From Anaerobiospirillum succiniciproducens DSM 6400 (GTDB taxonomy: Bacteria; Pseudomonadota; Gammaproteobacteria; Enterobacterales; Succinivibrionaceae): a DNA stretch of 64,000 nucleotides. The translations under genes and the position numbers were made by a program. The stretch lies in NCBI RefSeq assembly GCF_000482845.1, contig NZ_AXWV01000019.1, forward strand, positions 1-64,000. The letters run 5' to 3'. Of this stretch, positions 48,748 through 59,063 are shown piece by piece (the stretch's first letter is position 1; every line of letters starts with the position of its first letter). The notes under the pieces were generated by a model that saw only the letters and a program-made list of their open reading frames with translations, had not been told where the DNA came from and searched no databases.

Positions 48748-49209
48748 TTAGTCACCTAAACCTGGACGGAGCAGTGGCTTCTTTAAGTAGTTGAAGAGGT
48801 TCTCAGCTACCATGTTCAGTACTTCCTTAATGGAGCTTAACTCTGGATCGTACTGATTGATGAAGACCGGCTCGCAATCTGGCTCGTAGTAACAAACTGA
48901 TGAGAATACTGCATCTACGTCAGTCTCAGATAAGGTCAGAGAGCAACGGAAGTCTACAAAGCGCTCAACACCAGCCTGAGCTAAGAGTGGATCACGCATG
49001 ATCTTGTGGAAGTTGATTACTGAAATGTTGCGATCGTCTAAGAAAATGTGGTTTGGACGAACGCCCATCTTGACCCAGTGCTCAGCCTTATCAAAAGCGC
49101 GCTCTAATGGTGAGTCAGAGTGGAAGATAAATGGAACTTCGTAATCTGAACCAGGAGGTGGAGCGAGAGGATCGGTATTCTTCTCAAATGCATCAGTATT
49201 ATCTGACAT
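48748..49209 (-). CDS. Hypothetical soluble protein co-transcribed with glnS
   Basis: A 153-residue acidic protein with no family I can name. No signal peptide or membrane segment is visible. It contains VPFIFHSDSPLERAFDKAE, then HIFLDDRNISVINFHKIM and VDFRCSLTLSETDVDAVFSS, a mixed alpha/beta pattern. A strong GGAG is 6-8 bases upstream of the ATG. It starts 16 bp after the glnS stop, so it is very probably the second gene of a glnS operon, and it is followed by a strong terminator. Its function cannot be inferred from neighbours. Confidence 0.8.
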   Translation of the reverse strand: MSDNTDAFEKNTDPLAPPPGSDYEVPFIFHSDSPLERAFDKAEHWVKMGVRPNHIFLDDRNISVINFHKIMRDPLLAQAGVERFVDFRCSLTLSETDVDAVFSSVCYYEPDCEPVFINQYDPELSSIKEVLNMVAENLFNYLKKPLLRPGLGD

Positions 49210-49225
49210 GATTATCTCCTACTAA

Positions 49226-50896
49226 CTATGCCTGAACCTTCTTGGTCTCACGTAAGGCAACGGTTAAATTGAATACAGGCTGATTCTCGGCAGAATGCTT
49301 AGAATCAACGCAGAAATAGCCCTCACGCTCAAACTGGAAGCTATCTCCAACTTTAGCACTCTTTAAAGAAGCTTCTAAAGCAGCATGCTCAATTACTTCA
49401 ACAGAGTGTGAATCTACAACTGAGGTGATGTCATCCTCTGCACCTGGGTTAGGTACAGTGAACAGACGCTGGTACATCATTACCTTGCCGTCATAGTAAT
49501 TGTTGGCATCAACAAAGTGAATAACACCCTTTGCCTTAACGCCTTCAACATCACAACCCACTGAGTTTGGAATTGCTTGTGCGTGTACACAAACTACATT
49601 GCCATTAACGTCCTTTTCACAGGAGGTGGCCTTGATGATGTAGCCATGACGCAGACGTACAGTACCACCAAGCTTTAAGCGCTTGTACTGCTTGTTGGCC
49701 TCTTCACGGAAATCAGCCTCATCGATGAATAACTCACGAGAGAAGCTTACTTCACGAGAACCAAGCTCTGGCTTGTCTGGGTGGTTTGGAACAGTAAATG
49801 ATGTAGCAGTTACACCCTCTTCACCATAGTTATCAATGATGAGCTTAATTGGGTGTAATACAGCCATAGCACGAGGTGCATTGGCATTTAAGTCTTCACG
49901 AATGCATGACTCTAAAGCAGACATCTCAACGATATTGTCTTGCTTAGTAACACCAATACGACGGCAGAACTCTCTTAATGATGCAGGGGTAAAGCCACGA
50001 CGACGTAAACCAGAAATAGTGGTTAAACGTGGATCATCCCAACCATCAACAAAGCCCTCAGTAACTAAGAGGTTGAGCTTACGCTTAGAGGTAATGGAGT
50101 ACTCTAAGTTTAAACGGCTCATCTCATACTGATGAGGCATGCAGTCAATAGTGATGTTCTCTAAAACCCAGTCATACAGACGACGGTTGTCTTGGAACTC
50201 TAAAGTACAAATAGAGTGAGTGATGCCCTCGATGGCGTCTGAGATACAGTGAGTGAAGTCGTACATTGGGTAAATGCACCACTTGTCACCGGTCATAGCA
50301 TGAGCGGCATAACGAATACGATAGATCACTGGATCACGCATACACATAAATGGTGATGCCATGTCGATCTTGGCACGTAAGCAGGCCTTACCCTCTTCAA
50401 AACCACCATCACGCATCTTTTCAAAGAGCTTGAGGTTTTCTTCAGGGCTGCGATCACGATATGGGCTGTGCTTACCAGGCTCTTTTAAAGTGCCACGGTA
50501 CTGTCTAATCTCATCTGGTGAGAGTTCATCAACATAAGCAAGGCCCTTGTGAATGAGCTCAACAGCATAGCCATACAGACGATCAAAGTAGTCAGAAGAA
50601 TGGCGTACTTCACCATTCCACTTAAAGCCTAACCACTGTACGTCTTCTTTAATTGAGTTGATGTACTCCATATCCTCTTTAACAGGATTGGTGTCATCAA
50701 AACGTAAGTTACAGGTGCCGTTGTAATCACGTGCTAAACCGAAGTTTAAGCAAATGCTCTTGCAGTGACCGATGTGCAGATAACCGTTTGGCTCTGGAGG
50801 AAAACGGGTAGCTACATGATCATGACGACCTTCTTTAAGGTCAGCATCAATGATTTCAGTGATAAAGTTGCGTGGAATTTTCTCTACAGAATCCAT
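49226..50896 (-). CDS. glnS: Glutaminyl-tRNA synthetase GlnS
   Basis: Charges tRNA-Gln with glutamine. The 556-residue product (E. coli 554) has the class I HIGH motif at residues 41-44 in [15 protein letters not shown]. The second signature is present as SITSKRKLN near residue 270, and [18 protein letters not shown] and a C-terminal anticodon-binding beta-barrel region follow. GGAG is 6 bases before the ATG at 50896; the ATG at 50902 would have no spacing. Operon with the hypothetical gene downstream. Confidence 0.97.
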   Translation of the reverse strand: MDSVEKIPRNFITEIIDADLKEGRHDHVATRFPPEPNGYLHIGHCKSICLNFGLARDYNGTCNLRFDDTNPVKEDMEYINSIKEDVQWLGFKWNGEVRHSSDYFDRLYGYAVELIHKGLAYVDELSPDEIRQYRGTLKEPGKHSPYRDRSPEENLKLFEKMRDGGFEEGKACLRAKIDMASPFMCMRDPVIYRIRYAAHAMTGDKWCIYPMYDFTHCISDAIEGITHSICTLEFQDNRRLYDWVLENITIDCMPHQYEMSRLNLEYSITSKRKLNLLVTEGFVDGWDDPRLTTISGLRRRGFTPASLREFCRRIGVTKQDNIVEMSALESCIREDLNANAPRAMAVLHPIKLIIDNYGEEGVTATSFTVPNHPDKPELGSREVSFSRELFIDEADFREEANKQYKRLKLGGTVRLRHGYIIKATSCEKDVNGNVVCVHAQAIPNSVGCDVEGVKAKGVIHFVDANNYYDGKVMMYQRLFTVPNPGAEDDITSVVDSHSVEVIEHAALEASLKSAKVGDSFQFEREGYFCVDSKHSAENQPVFNLTVALRETKKVQA

Positions 50897-52003
50897 CGCC
50901 ATCTCCAGTATAAACAGCAGCGACCATGCAATCAGTTAAACTCAGAGTCTCTTTAAATAATCTTGAGCACGAAAGCTGTCGAAGAACAGCTTAGCAGTAC
51001 CACCACTCTTCGCAAAGAATGGCCATACATGCTCAAAGACGCAGTTTCTTTGGAGACTTGGTGTATTTCACCACATCTGAAAGTGCATGCAGAGCAATCT
51101 AAGCGCAACTGATTGCTAAGGTTAGCTGCTGTAGAAAAGCTAATGATCCTGATATATTACAGACTTTAATAGTGCAAGTGCAAATTATTAAGTTCAAAAG
51201 ACCAAATTTCGTCTCTTATAGACTCTCATCAAGCCTGATTTAACACTCATCTACGTAAGTCTATAACCATCAGCATAAGCTTCTAACATAATGCTAGAGG
51301 CTTACTAAAAGACCATGTACAAGCGTTTAAAAGCCAATTTAAAGGCCAAAAACTAACCTAAGGTATCTTAGAAAAATTAAGTTACCTATCTTGCTCAAGC
51401 GATTGTAGCAAAGGCCGCAAAAACCCTCAAACTCTATCTAACAAAAGGTCACCATCATCGCACTTTAAGTTTGTAAAAAACCATCAAGCGCCACATACGA
51501 CCAATGCCATCAATACAGCACAGAATACAGTTGCGCTGATCTTAATTCAAAAGGGGTTACACACACGGCGCTGCATGTGCTTTTATCAATCTTTATTGGC
51601 TCTAAAAGGTGATCTTTGACGAAAATCAGGATATGAGCGCAGATTACATAAGAAAAATCGTGCATCATAGACACATACAAGGATTCAAGAACCATTGAAA
51701 GATGCTTCTATTGTGACTAGTTTTGCTTGCACTTAGGCTCTTTGATGCTTCTTGAGCTCAACTAAAAGCGCTCAAATGTCAGATTTCTTTCAAATTTTTA
51801 CGCTTTGTATTAGAATAGAGCGCTATTTTCACAGCCGACTACGCTGCGGCCGGGACACAGTCCAAGCTCTAGAGCTTTGTCGATGCAGATAGAGTGTTTC
51901 AAATTGGTGATCCTTGTTACGTGAGCTTAAGCTCTGCGGTAGTTCACCTGTTGCCAATGCCAGCTGTAGAACACAAAATACGGTTACTTTTAAGGACTCG
52001 ATT
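50897..52003. other. Divergent spacer between glnS and maoP
   Basis: 1.1 kb with no gene supported. It must carry promoters for glnS (minus) and maoP (plus); TAGAAT at 51811 is a possible -10 without a good -35, so not listed as a promoter. Confidence 0.45.
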
Positions 52004-52357
52004 ATGAGCTTTGAATCTGATAAGCAGTTTAACGATTTCCAACACTTTGCCCGTGGCATCCGCCGTTCAGGTGAGTTCTCCATCCGTGAAAGCGCTATCT
52101 TAGAGCAGTGCGGTGTCGCCATGATGGAGCTACATCAGGGCATCCGTAAGCCTGCCGATGAGACTGAGCAGACTTTCGTAGATCAACTGCACTCTGAGGA
52201 AGTTATCACTGATCCTAATGCCAAGATCTTCAAGAAGTACCTGCAGGTTATCCAGCCTCGTCGTCTGCACCGTCTGTGCTCTGTTGGCGCTGATGATGAG
52301 ATGGGCGCAAACGATTTTGGCGGCGGCTCAGGCGGCGACGACAGCTCAATCGACTAA
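52004..52357 (+). CDS. maoP: MaoP/YifE-family protein (DUF413)
   Basis: A 117-residue protein of the DUF413 family. The E. coli member (YifE/MaoP) acts at the Ori macrodomain together with the maoS site. It has the diagnostic RGIRRSGEFSIRESAILEQCG block and the KPADETEQTF and YLQVIQPRRLHRL segments; the acidic Gly/Ser-rich tail is also family-like. AAGGA lies 7-8 bases before the ATG at 52004; the frame is open to 51914 but the upstream part has no start with a ribosome site. A maoS-like site was not sought beyond simple inspection. Confidence 0.86.
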   Translation: MSFESDKQFNDFQHFARGIRRSGEFSIRESAILEQCGVAMMELHQGIRKPADETEQTFVDQLHSEEVITDPNAKIFKKYLQVIQPRRLHRLCSVGADDEMGANDFGGGSGGDDSSID

Positions 52358-52888
52358 GATTAGCTTTAGCATCATGCCCTTGCATGATGCTCTTCTGGCC
52401 TAATTATTCTTCTTAGGCCCTACCGCCTCAGCGGCTCTTCGATTAGGCGGGGTTAACAGCCCCACCTATCATCAAACCTCTCTACAAAATCCCCCTGCCT
52501 TTTTCATTGCTTCACAGCCTACTCTTCTTCTCCAAGGCAAGCAGCACTATTGCCCAAAGCTCCTATTAGCTAATGTTGACACAGCTAGCTTAAGGCCAAA
52601 CAGTCGAGCACTTATTGATGCTTCTTAGATAGTGCTGTCCTTACTGAGCATCATGATGCTTGCAAGCTTTAGATGCTGGTATTGGACTGCTCTCTTAAGC
52701 TGCAGGGCACTGATACGGCAAAAGAGAGCTTGCAATGCGTTGATAGCAGCTCTTTTATATACGATAGCCTTGATAGGCATGACGAGCATGTGCGTTGCTG
52801 TGGTTATTGGCGGCACAACAAGGAAATTGATGTAGTGCCGCAATCAGTAATGGGGTGTTGTTTGCAGCTCTTTTGATGCGCTTATGTG
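52358..52888. other. Convergent spacer between maoP and fliR with hairpins
   Basis: 530 bp. The left part has stacked hairpins (52368-52450); the remainder has no gene and no terminator for fliR that I can see. Confidence 0.5.
52368..52450 (+). repeat. Three consecutive hairpins after maoP
   Basis: AGCATCATG/CATGATGCT (52368-52391), GGCCTAA/TTAGGCC (52397-52419) and CCGCCT/AGGCGG (52423-52450). None has a good T-run; they may together end the maoP transcript. Confidence 0.6.
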
Positions 52889-53689
52889 CTAGAAAATACC
52901 TTCACAGTCTGTACCAATCAGAGTACAGCTTGAGGACATGATAGAGTTGATCGCGATAGTGAAGTTAGCCATGAAAGCGTTCAAACTTACTAAGAGTACA
53001 GAAATACCTACGATCATGGAGATAGCAAAACCTAAGGAGAACACGTTTAACTGAGGAGCAGCACGGGTCATAACACCGAAGGTAAAGTTAACTACTAACA
53101 GCGCACAAATAGCAGCAATCGAAGTTGAAAGTGCGCATTGGAACATGGTTGCGCCAAAGAATATGATGGCCTCTAAACTTGGTGGAGTAAAGATACCAGG
53201 GGCAATTGGCAGCGTTTCAAAACTTAATAACAGCAATCTGATGAACACTAAATGACCATCAACTGCAAAGAACACTAAGGTTGCTAAAACGGTAAAGAAC
53301 TGACCTACAACTGGAGCATTGGTACCAGATACAGGGTCAACTAAAGAGGCAAAACCAAGACCGGTCTGCATGGCAATGGCCTGACCTGCAAGCACGAATG
53401 TAGCAGCTAGATATTGCGTGATAAAGCCAATACCAGCACCGATAATTACCTGAGAGATGGTGGTAATGATGCCAAGAGTAGAGAAAGACTGGATCTCAGT
53501 GTCAATAGGCGGAATGTTTGGCAAGAAGCACACTGTCATAGCCAAAGCTAGCAGTGCTCTTACCATACGAGGTACAGTAGAGGCTGAGAAGGTCATAAAT
53601 GCCATCAAGAAACCACCAATACGGCACAATGGCCATACGATGGAATCAATCGAGTTGAGCATAAATGGCTCAAGAAAGTTTATTCCCAT
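52889..53689 (-). CDS. fliR: Flagellar export gate protein FliR
   Basis: FliR is one of the three FliP/Q/R proteins that form the export gate in the membrane. The 266-residue product has about six hydrophobic segments and typical motifs (LCRIGGFLMAFMTFSASTVP, GLGFASLVDPVSGTNAPVV). In related operons flhB follows directly (in some bacteria fused to fliR), but here no flhB follows and the next genes are not flagellar. The MGINFL start is accepted without strong ribosome evidence. Confidence 0.95.
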   Translation of the reverse strand: MGINFLEPFMLNSIDSIVWPLCRIGGFLMAFMTFSASTVPRMVRALLALAMTVCFLPNIPPIDTEIQSFSTLGIITTISQVIIGAGIGFITQYLAATFVLAGQAIAMQTGLGFASLVDPVSGTNAPVVGQFFTVLATLVFFAVDGHLVFIRLLLLSFETLPIAPGIFTPPSLEAIIFFGATMFQCALSTSIAAICALLVVNFTFGVMTRAAPQLNVFSLGFAISMIVGISVLLVSLNAFMANFTIAINSIMSSSCTLIGTDCEGIF

Positions 53690-53803
53690 GTCAGCACCGC
53701 TGCAATTAAAACCTAATGCCCTTGTTACTTAAGCTTAAGTATTGGACTCAAATCATCCGCTATCCAGGCTATTAACAGACCAAGGATGGCGCTTTAAGCT
53801 TTA

Positions 53804-54073
53804 TTAACCCACTACCATCGGGATGGAGTGTACAAGTCCAAAGAAGAACTCCATAAGCTTAGTTAAAGCCCAGTGTGCGCCCCACATCAGACCAAGCACA
53901 GTAACTAACAGACGAGGTAAGAATGATAAGGTTTGTTCGTTAATGGAAGTTGCAGCTTGGAAAACTGACACCATCAGACCAACTACTAGAGAAGGCAAAA
54001 TGGAGGCAGTCACTAGTACTGCAACCAATCCTAACGCCTGACGGACAACGTCAACAAATACCTCTGGTTCCAT
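53804..54073 (-). CDS. fliQ: Flagellar export gate protein FliQ
   Basis: An 89-residue two-helix membrane protein of the export gate, the standard length. Motifs EVFVDVVRQALGLVAVLV and AATSINEQTLSFLPRLL are typical. The ATG at 54073 (MEPEVFVDVV) has AGAGG 8-9 bases upstream; the frame also opens at a GTG at 54082. It lies between fliP and fliR. Confidence 0.95.
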   Translation of the reverse strand: MEPEVFVDVVRQALGLVAVLVTASILPSLVVGLMVSVFQAATSINEQTLSFLPRLLVTVLGLMWGAHWALTKLMEFFFGLVHSIPMVVG

Positions 54074-54318
54074 GGCTGGCACCTCTTGTTAAGGGCTGGC
54101 TTATTAAAAATAAGCTTAACTCTATCTTATGTGGAGTTAGCCCATATTAATTATCTTTCATTGCTCAAAGAATGATAAGACTTTGAGTCAATGCAAATGT
54201 AACTTAGGAAGCTGAGCTTAAGTTAGATAAAGACATGCGCTGTAAGTAAAACCCGAGAAAAGCGCAAAAGTCGTGAATCTTATTAAGCATTTGCCTTTAA
54301 ACTTCTAAACGGCTTTGT

Positions 54319-55149
54319 TTACGCGGGAACACCAATACCGTAAGAGGCGAGCAGCGATCCCATAATTAAAGTCCAGCCGTCAACTAACACAAAGAGCATC
54401 AGTTTGAACGGCAACGACACAATCATTGGCGAGAGCATCATCATACCCATAGCCATCAGAATGGACGCTACAACTAAGTCAATAATCAAGAAAGGCAAGA
54501 AGAGCATGAAGCCAATTTGGAAGGCTGTCTTGAGCTCTGAAACGATGAATGCTGGAATCAGTACATGTAAAGGTACTTCCTCTGGAGTCTGTACTTGTAC
54601 ATCAGCGTACTCCATAAAAGCATTAAGATCAGACATACGAGTCTGCTCACGCATGAAAGCATGCAGTGGCTTTTGGGCGACTACAAACGCATCTCGAGCC
54701 TGCATCTGATCATTTAGATATGGCACGATGGCGGTATTGTAGATGGAGTTTAAAACTGGGGTCATGATGTAGATAGTCATGAAGAATGCTAAACCCACCA
54801 GAATCTGGTTGGATGGGGAAGTTTGCAGACCCATGGCTTGACGCAAAATCGCTAGCACGATGATGATACGTACAAACGAAGTTGTCATGATAATAATCGA
54901 TGGTAGGAAGCTCAATAAAGTCATGAGCATCACTACTTGCAAGGATAAAGAGTAGTCCTGTGTACCATCTGGATTAGTCTTTACAGTAAAAGCTGTCATA
55001 TCCAGATCTGCTGCCTGTGTTACAGAGCAAAAATACAAGATCAGACCTGAAATAACACTCCACGTTAGGCCAATCATAAAAAGACGCTTTAGTCCCTGCA
55101 GCTGAGCATACGGATCAGCTTTGAGACTACTTGTGTTCTGGTTAACCAT
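54319..55149 (-). CDS. fliP: Flagellar export gate protein FliP
   Basis: A 276-residue core export-gate protein. It starts with an N-terminal hydrophobic signal/membrane segment at about residues 25-48. FliP motifs follow: [40 protein letters not shown], and [20 protein letters not shown]. It has some 30 more residues at the N-terminus than usual before the first membrane segment. It is 96 bp from fliO and 245 bp from fliQ. Confidence 0.96.
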   Translation of the reverse strand: MVNQNTSSLKADPYAQLQGLKRLFMIGLTWSVISGLILYFCSVTQAADLDMTAFTVKTNPDGTQDYSLSLQVVMLMTLLSFLPSIIIMTTSFVRIIIVLAILRQAMGLQTSPSNQILVGLAFFMTIYIMTPVLNSIYNTAIVPYLNDQMQARDAFVVAQKPLHAFMREQTRMSDLNAFMEYADVQVQTPEEVPLHVLIPAFIVSELKTAFQIGFMLFLPFLIIDLVVASILMAMGMMMLSPMIVSLPFKLMLFVLVDGWTLIMGSLLASYGIGVPA

Positions 55150-55245
55150 ACAAACTACTCTCGGGTTTTAGTGTAAAGGCCAAGCATACTCTTAGCCGTG
55201 CACTAGGAAAGTCTACAAGATTATCCTATCCTAGAGATCTTCTTT

Positions 55246-57186
55246 CTATTTAGAATCTTTCTTATCAGAAGCATCATCAGATACATCTGAATCGGCAGCC
55301 ATGATATCACGGCCGGCCTCAGTTTCACTCAGCTCATCGAAACGTTCTTTGCCCTCAGCATAAGCCTTAGCAAAAATCTTCGCAAACTCTTCGCCTTTAG
55401 GATCGGCTTTAGACGTTCTAGAGTCAGCATCAGCCATAGATGAGTGTGCATCACCATGAGCATGATCATTACTCTTTTGCTCATCCTCTGCATCATCATT
55501 GTGCCCATGATCGACCCAGGTTACGCCAGTAGAACCATCAGCTACAGGAACAGTTTCATCTTTGGCTGCGATCTTATCTTTAACGAGAGCCGACACTGAA
55601 TCGCTAGAGGTAACAGTATTGCCCTCATTAGATGCACTGTCTGCTGCAGGCTGCTCATCACAATCGAGCTTATCATCCTGTACAGCATCGGCTTGCGTGC
55701 CATCATCGCCAGCTTTAGCAGCATCGGCTTGCGCTGTATCGGCTTGCTCAGCTTGTGCTTGCCTAAGCTCGCTCACGTCAGCTTGCTCGGATGCATCGCC
55801 AACAGCGGCAGTAATTGCATCGGATAGCTTTTCAGCATCTGAGTGAGTGTTGGCTTTTGCATCAGTCATACATGAGTCACTGTGTGCTGAGCTGCCATTA
55901 ATCTCGCCATCGGCTGTAGAGCTTTGAGCACTAATAGCATTGTTATCTACTGCACTATTGGTGCTTGCATCGGATGCAGCGGCCTTTTCTGAAAAAACTA
56001 CTGATGTCTTTTCGACACTAGGTAGTTCTCCACTGCCCTGCTCGTCCATACCAATATGACGCATTGCATGCTTTAGACGTGAAGCTCTTTCATGTAAAAC
56101 ATCATCATCAGGCATCATGGTTAGATTGGAGGTGGCACGGGCTGCTACTTTACGAGCTGCCTGAGCTTTAATTTTTGCCTCGGTGATATCCTTGGATGCT
56201 AATTTTGTCTCGCTGCTCTTAAAAGTCTTTGTATAGAGCTCCTCATCTAAATAATCAGAGTCATCATCTTCATATGACTCGCTTATTTCCTTAGATGCTG
56301 CGGCTTTGGCTGCTTTAGCCTCTTTTTGTGAGTCATTATCTAGCTCTAAAATTAGATTGATGTTACTTGGAGTTACACCGAGTAACAGATGACGGTCACC
56401 AACGCGTACTTGCACAATACGCTCTTTTGGACCAAGTGCCATCTGAGTCTCAAGACGAATGGAGCTACCAGATCTTTGTACAAAGCGTGACTTCTTAATT
56501 AAGAAAGCTAGGATAAAGATAATGCCTAAAACAGCGATGGTAGAAAGTAACCACTGAATAATACCTGAGGTGGTATTTAAGCCACCTTCAGCTAATGAGC
56601 CAGATCTTTTTGGACGGTCGGCAGCAAAAGCATTGAACTTTTCAACAGCAGAAGCTTTATCCTGTGCCGATGGTTGTAATTCGTTACTTTGAGCTTCATC
56701 TGCAAGAGCTGCAGTGGCATGTTCAGCCATGATGGCATCATCAGCGGCAGCAGTTTCGTTAAACTCAAGGTCAACCACCTGCGGCTTTTGATCATTCTTA
56801 GTTTGGTCAACAGCTACTTTAACAGTATTTTGCTCAGCGCTATCAGCTACAGCTTTGTCATTGTCTGATGCTGCTTGTGCATTAGCTGTTGCAGCTGCCT
56901 CTGCTCTCTTAGCTGCAGCTGTTGCATGCTGTGCAGTTTGTGGTACCGTTTGCTGTGGTGCGGCTTGCTTTGCTGCAGCATTATCATTAGCGGCAACTTC
57001 AGTTGCAGCACTAGTGCCTTGTGCTAAGACTTGCGATGAGCTAAAGAGGGCAAAAGATGAGCAAGTAAGTGCAAAGAAAAAACAAGATGCCTTGGTAACT
57101 TGCTTGAAAGAAATGGGTTTTAAGATATACAGATCCTGATTTAAAAAGCCTCTGACGGCAGATGTATACGAATGTGCTGTACGCAT
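55246..57186 (-). CDS. fliO: FliO with very long N- and C-terminal extensions
   Basis: FliO assists assembly of the FliP/Q/R export gate. The usual FliO is 100-150 residues. This product is 646: signal-like hydrophobic stretch at about 30-50, an Ala/Gln-rich periplasmic region to about 205, the single membrane segment (IIQWLLSTIAVLGIIFILAF, about 209-230), and the FliO core (GSSIRLETQMALGPKERIV ... DRHLLLGVTPSNINLIL, to about 290). A 350-residue acidic Ala/Asp/Ser-rich cytoplasmic tail follows. AAAGGTGG lies 5-8 bases before the ATG at 57186, so that is the start. A terminator lies between it and fliN. Confidence 0.88.
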   Translation of the reverse strand: MRTAHSYTSAVRGFLNQDLYILKPISFKQVTKASCFFFALTCSSFALFSSSQVLAQGTSAATEVAANDNAAAKQAAPQQTVPQTAQHATAAAKRAEAAATANAQAASDNDKAVADSAEQNTVKVAVDQTKNDQKPQVVDLEFNETAAADDAIMAEHATAALADEAQSNELQPSAQDKASAVEKFNAFAADRPKRSGSLAEGGLNTTSGIIQWLLSTIAVLGIIFILAFLIKKSRFVQRSGSSIRLETQMALGPKERIVQVRVGDRHLLLGVTPSNINLILELDNDSQKEAKAAKAAASKEISESYEDDDSDYLDEELYTKTFKSSETKLASKDITEAKIKAQAARKVAARATSNLTMMPDDDVLHERASRLKHAMRHIGMDEQGSGELPSVEKTSVVFSEKAAASDASTNSAVDNNAISAQSSTADGEINGSSAHSDSCMTDAKANTHSDAEKLSDAITAAVGDASEQADVSELRQAQAEQADTAQADAAKAGDDGTQADAVQDDKLDCDEQPAADSASNEGNTVTSSDSVSALVKDKIAAKDETVPVADGSTGVTWVDHGHNDDAEDEQKSNDHAHGDAHSSMADADSRTSKADPKGEEFAKIFAKAYAEGKERFDELSETEAGRDIMAADSDVSDDASDKKDSK

Positions 57187-57337
57187 GGGCACCACCTTTC
57201 AGGATCAAATAGATTAAAAGCAATTGAAGTAAGACAATGCTTAGAGATGTTTAGCATTGCAAGCACTATATACCTAATGACAATAGCCTTTAAGTACTAG
57301 CGGGCACAAAAGTGCAATAGTTGGAGGCCTATCAAGC

Positions 57338-57376
57338 AAAAAGCCCAATGGCAGTAGATCTGCGCAATGGGCTTTG
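57338..57376 (-). terminator. Terminator after fliN
   Basis: On minus, GCCCATTGCGCAG pairs with CTGCCATTGGGC (two imperfections, 5-base loop) then TTTTTGC; 20 bp past the fliN stop. Its presence inside the fliL-R series suggests fliO has its own promoter. Confidence 0.75.
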
Positions 57377-57395
57377 CACTGAAACAAACCAGCGA

Positions 57396-57788
57396 TTACT
57401 GGAGTTTCTTGATACGCTCAACCTGGCTGATAACATCGGTGAGACGGATACCGAACTTATCGTTAACTACCACAACTTCACCGTGGGCAATTAAGGTACC
57501 GTTCACGAGAACATCTAAAGGTTCGCCTGCCAGACGCTCAAGCTCAATAACAGAGCCTTGGTTTAACTGTAACAGGTTACGAATGGAAATCTTGGCGTGG
57601 CCTACTTCCATAGTAATGGTTACAGGAATATCTAAAATCGCGTCTAACTTCTTTCGCTCTTCACGAGATAGCGGAGCTTTGCTCTTACTAGGATCGTCAA
57701 AAGTTTCAAGCTCGGCGGTGTTCATGTCCTCCATACCATCGGTTGATGGTAAGCCGTCGGCCCAATCTGTATTATCCAAATCCGACAT
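57396..57788 (-). CDS. fliN: Flagellar switch protein FliN
   Basis: FliN forms the C-ring base with FliM and helps export and switching. The 130-residue product has a short acidic N-terminus and the SpoA domain in its second half (ILDIPVTITMEVGHAKISI, NQGSVIELERLAGEPLDV, VNDKFGIRLTDVI). GGAGAG lies before the ATG. It is 205 bp from fliM. Confidence 0.96.
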   Translation of the reverse strand: MSDLDNTDWADGLPSTDGMEDMNTAELETFDDPSKSKAPLSREERKKLDAILDIPVTITMEVGHAKISIRNLLQLNQGSVIELERLAGEPLDVLVNGTLIAHGEVVVVNDKFGIRLTDVISQVERIKKLQ

Positions 57789-57993
57789 CTTATGGATCTC
57801 TCCGTTATGAGCAGCGCCAATGCGTGCTGTTAAGTTAGTTTTGCTTGAAAAACGCTTGCTGTTCTTAACAGCACCTAGCGTCGGTTATTTAATCTGTCTA
57901 ATGCTTAAGTTACGCCACATTTACAGTGCCGTAAAACTATCTAGCTGCCTTAATGATTTACTCTTATATAACTAGGCTGCTAGATAGAAAGCA

Positions 57994-59043
57994 TTAGTCG
58001 TCATCAAACTCTTCAAGGTCATCATCATCCTCAATAGAGATACCAGAACCCTTGAGGAATGAAAGATCGCTCTTCATTGATGGTGGACGCTTGAGGATAT
58101 CAGAAATCTTGATAGCCAGTTTTTCCTTGGTGCGACCAAGTTTTGCGTGGTAGCTAGGTAAGTCTTCGATATAGACGAGCAGATTATCAGGCATATCAAC
58201 GTTAAGCACGTCGCCTACCTTTAAATCCATTACCTGGCCAAGGCTTAATACGAGATCGAGCATCTTAACGCGCATATCAACTTGCACGTCCATAACTTCT
58301 TCTCTTAATGCCTTGTTCCAACGAACGTCAGTATCGCCCTTATCTGACTGCACACCAGCGTCAAGCAGTTCCCGAATTGGCTCGATCATAGAGTATGGGA
58401 AGGCGATATGCATATCACCGCCACCACCATCTAAGTCGATGTGGAACTGGTTAACTACGAGCATCTCGGATGGTGACACGATGTTAGCCATTGCAGGGTT
58501 AACTTCGGAGTCAAGGTACTCAAACTCCACGTCCATAACTGGAGCCCAAGCTTCCTTATAGTCCTCAAACACCATCTTAAGGAGCTTTTGAATGATACGA
58601 CGCTCGGTTGGTGTAAATTCACGACCTTCAATCTTGGCACGGAAACGACCTTCGCCACCAAAGAAGTTCTCTACAAGAATGAACACTAAACGAGCTTCTA
58701 AAGTAACTAAGGCAGTACCTTTTAATGGACGGAAGCGCACCATGTTAAGAGAGGTAGGCACGTACAGAGTCTGTACATACTCACCAAACTTCATCATTTT
58801 GACGCCGATCCAAGTTACCTCAGCCGAGTGACGCATCATGTTAAAGAGACTGATACGCATGTGACGAGCAAAACGCTCATCTACCAACTCTAAGGTTGGC
58901 ATACGACCACGAACAATGCGCTCTTGTGAACCGAAGTCGAACGGTTTGACACCTTGGCCACCTTCGTCAAACTGATCCGGCTCTACATCATCAGCTCCGT
59001 GGAGAAGAGCGTCGATCTCATCCTGCGTTAAAAACTCAGTCAT
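57994..59043 (-). CDS. fliM: Flagellar switch protein FliM
   Basis: FliM binds CheY-P and sets the direction of flagellar rotation. The 349-residue product shows the N-terminal CheY-binding peptide (LTQDEIDALLHG, residues 5-16), a middle domain (RMPTLELVDERFARHMRISL; GGEGRFR), and a C-terminal SpoA domain. It ends in a run of acidic residues (DDDDLEEFDDD). It starts 20 bp after the fliL stop. Confidence 0.96.
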   Translation of the reverse strand: MTEFLTQDEIDALLHGADDVEPDQFDEGGQGVKPFDFGSQERIVRGRMPTLELVDERFARHMRISLFNMMRHSAEVTWIGVKMMKFGEYVQTLYVPTSLNMVRFRPLKGTALVTLEARLVFILVENFFGGEGRFRAKIEGREFTPTERRIIQKLLKMVFEDYKEAWAPVMDVEFEYLDSEVNPAMANIVSPSEMLVVNQFHIDLDGGGGDMHIAFPYSMIEPIRELLDAGVQSDKGDTDVRWNKALREEVMDVQVDMRVKMLDLVLSLGQVMDLKVGDVLNVDMPDNLLVYIEDLPSYHAKLGRTKEKLAIKISDILKRPPSMKSDLSFLKGSGISIEDDDDLEEFDDD

Positions 59044-59063
59044 ACCTAATCAATTCCCCAAAG

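Noticed and set aside
51781-51820. TAGAAT as -10 of a maoP promoter
   Set aside because: The expected -35 position reads TTTCAA, a poor match, so it is not supported.
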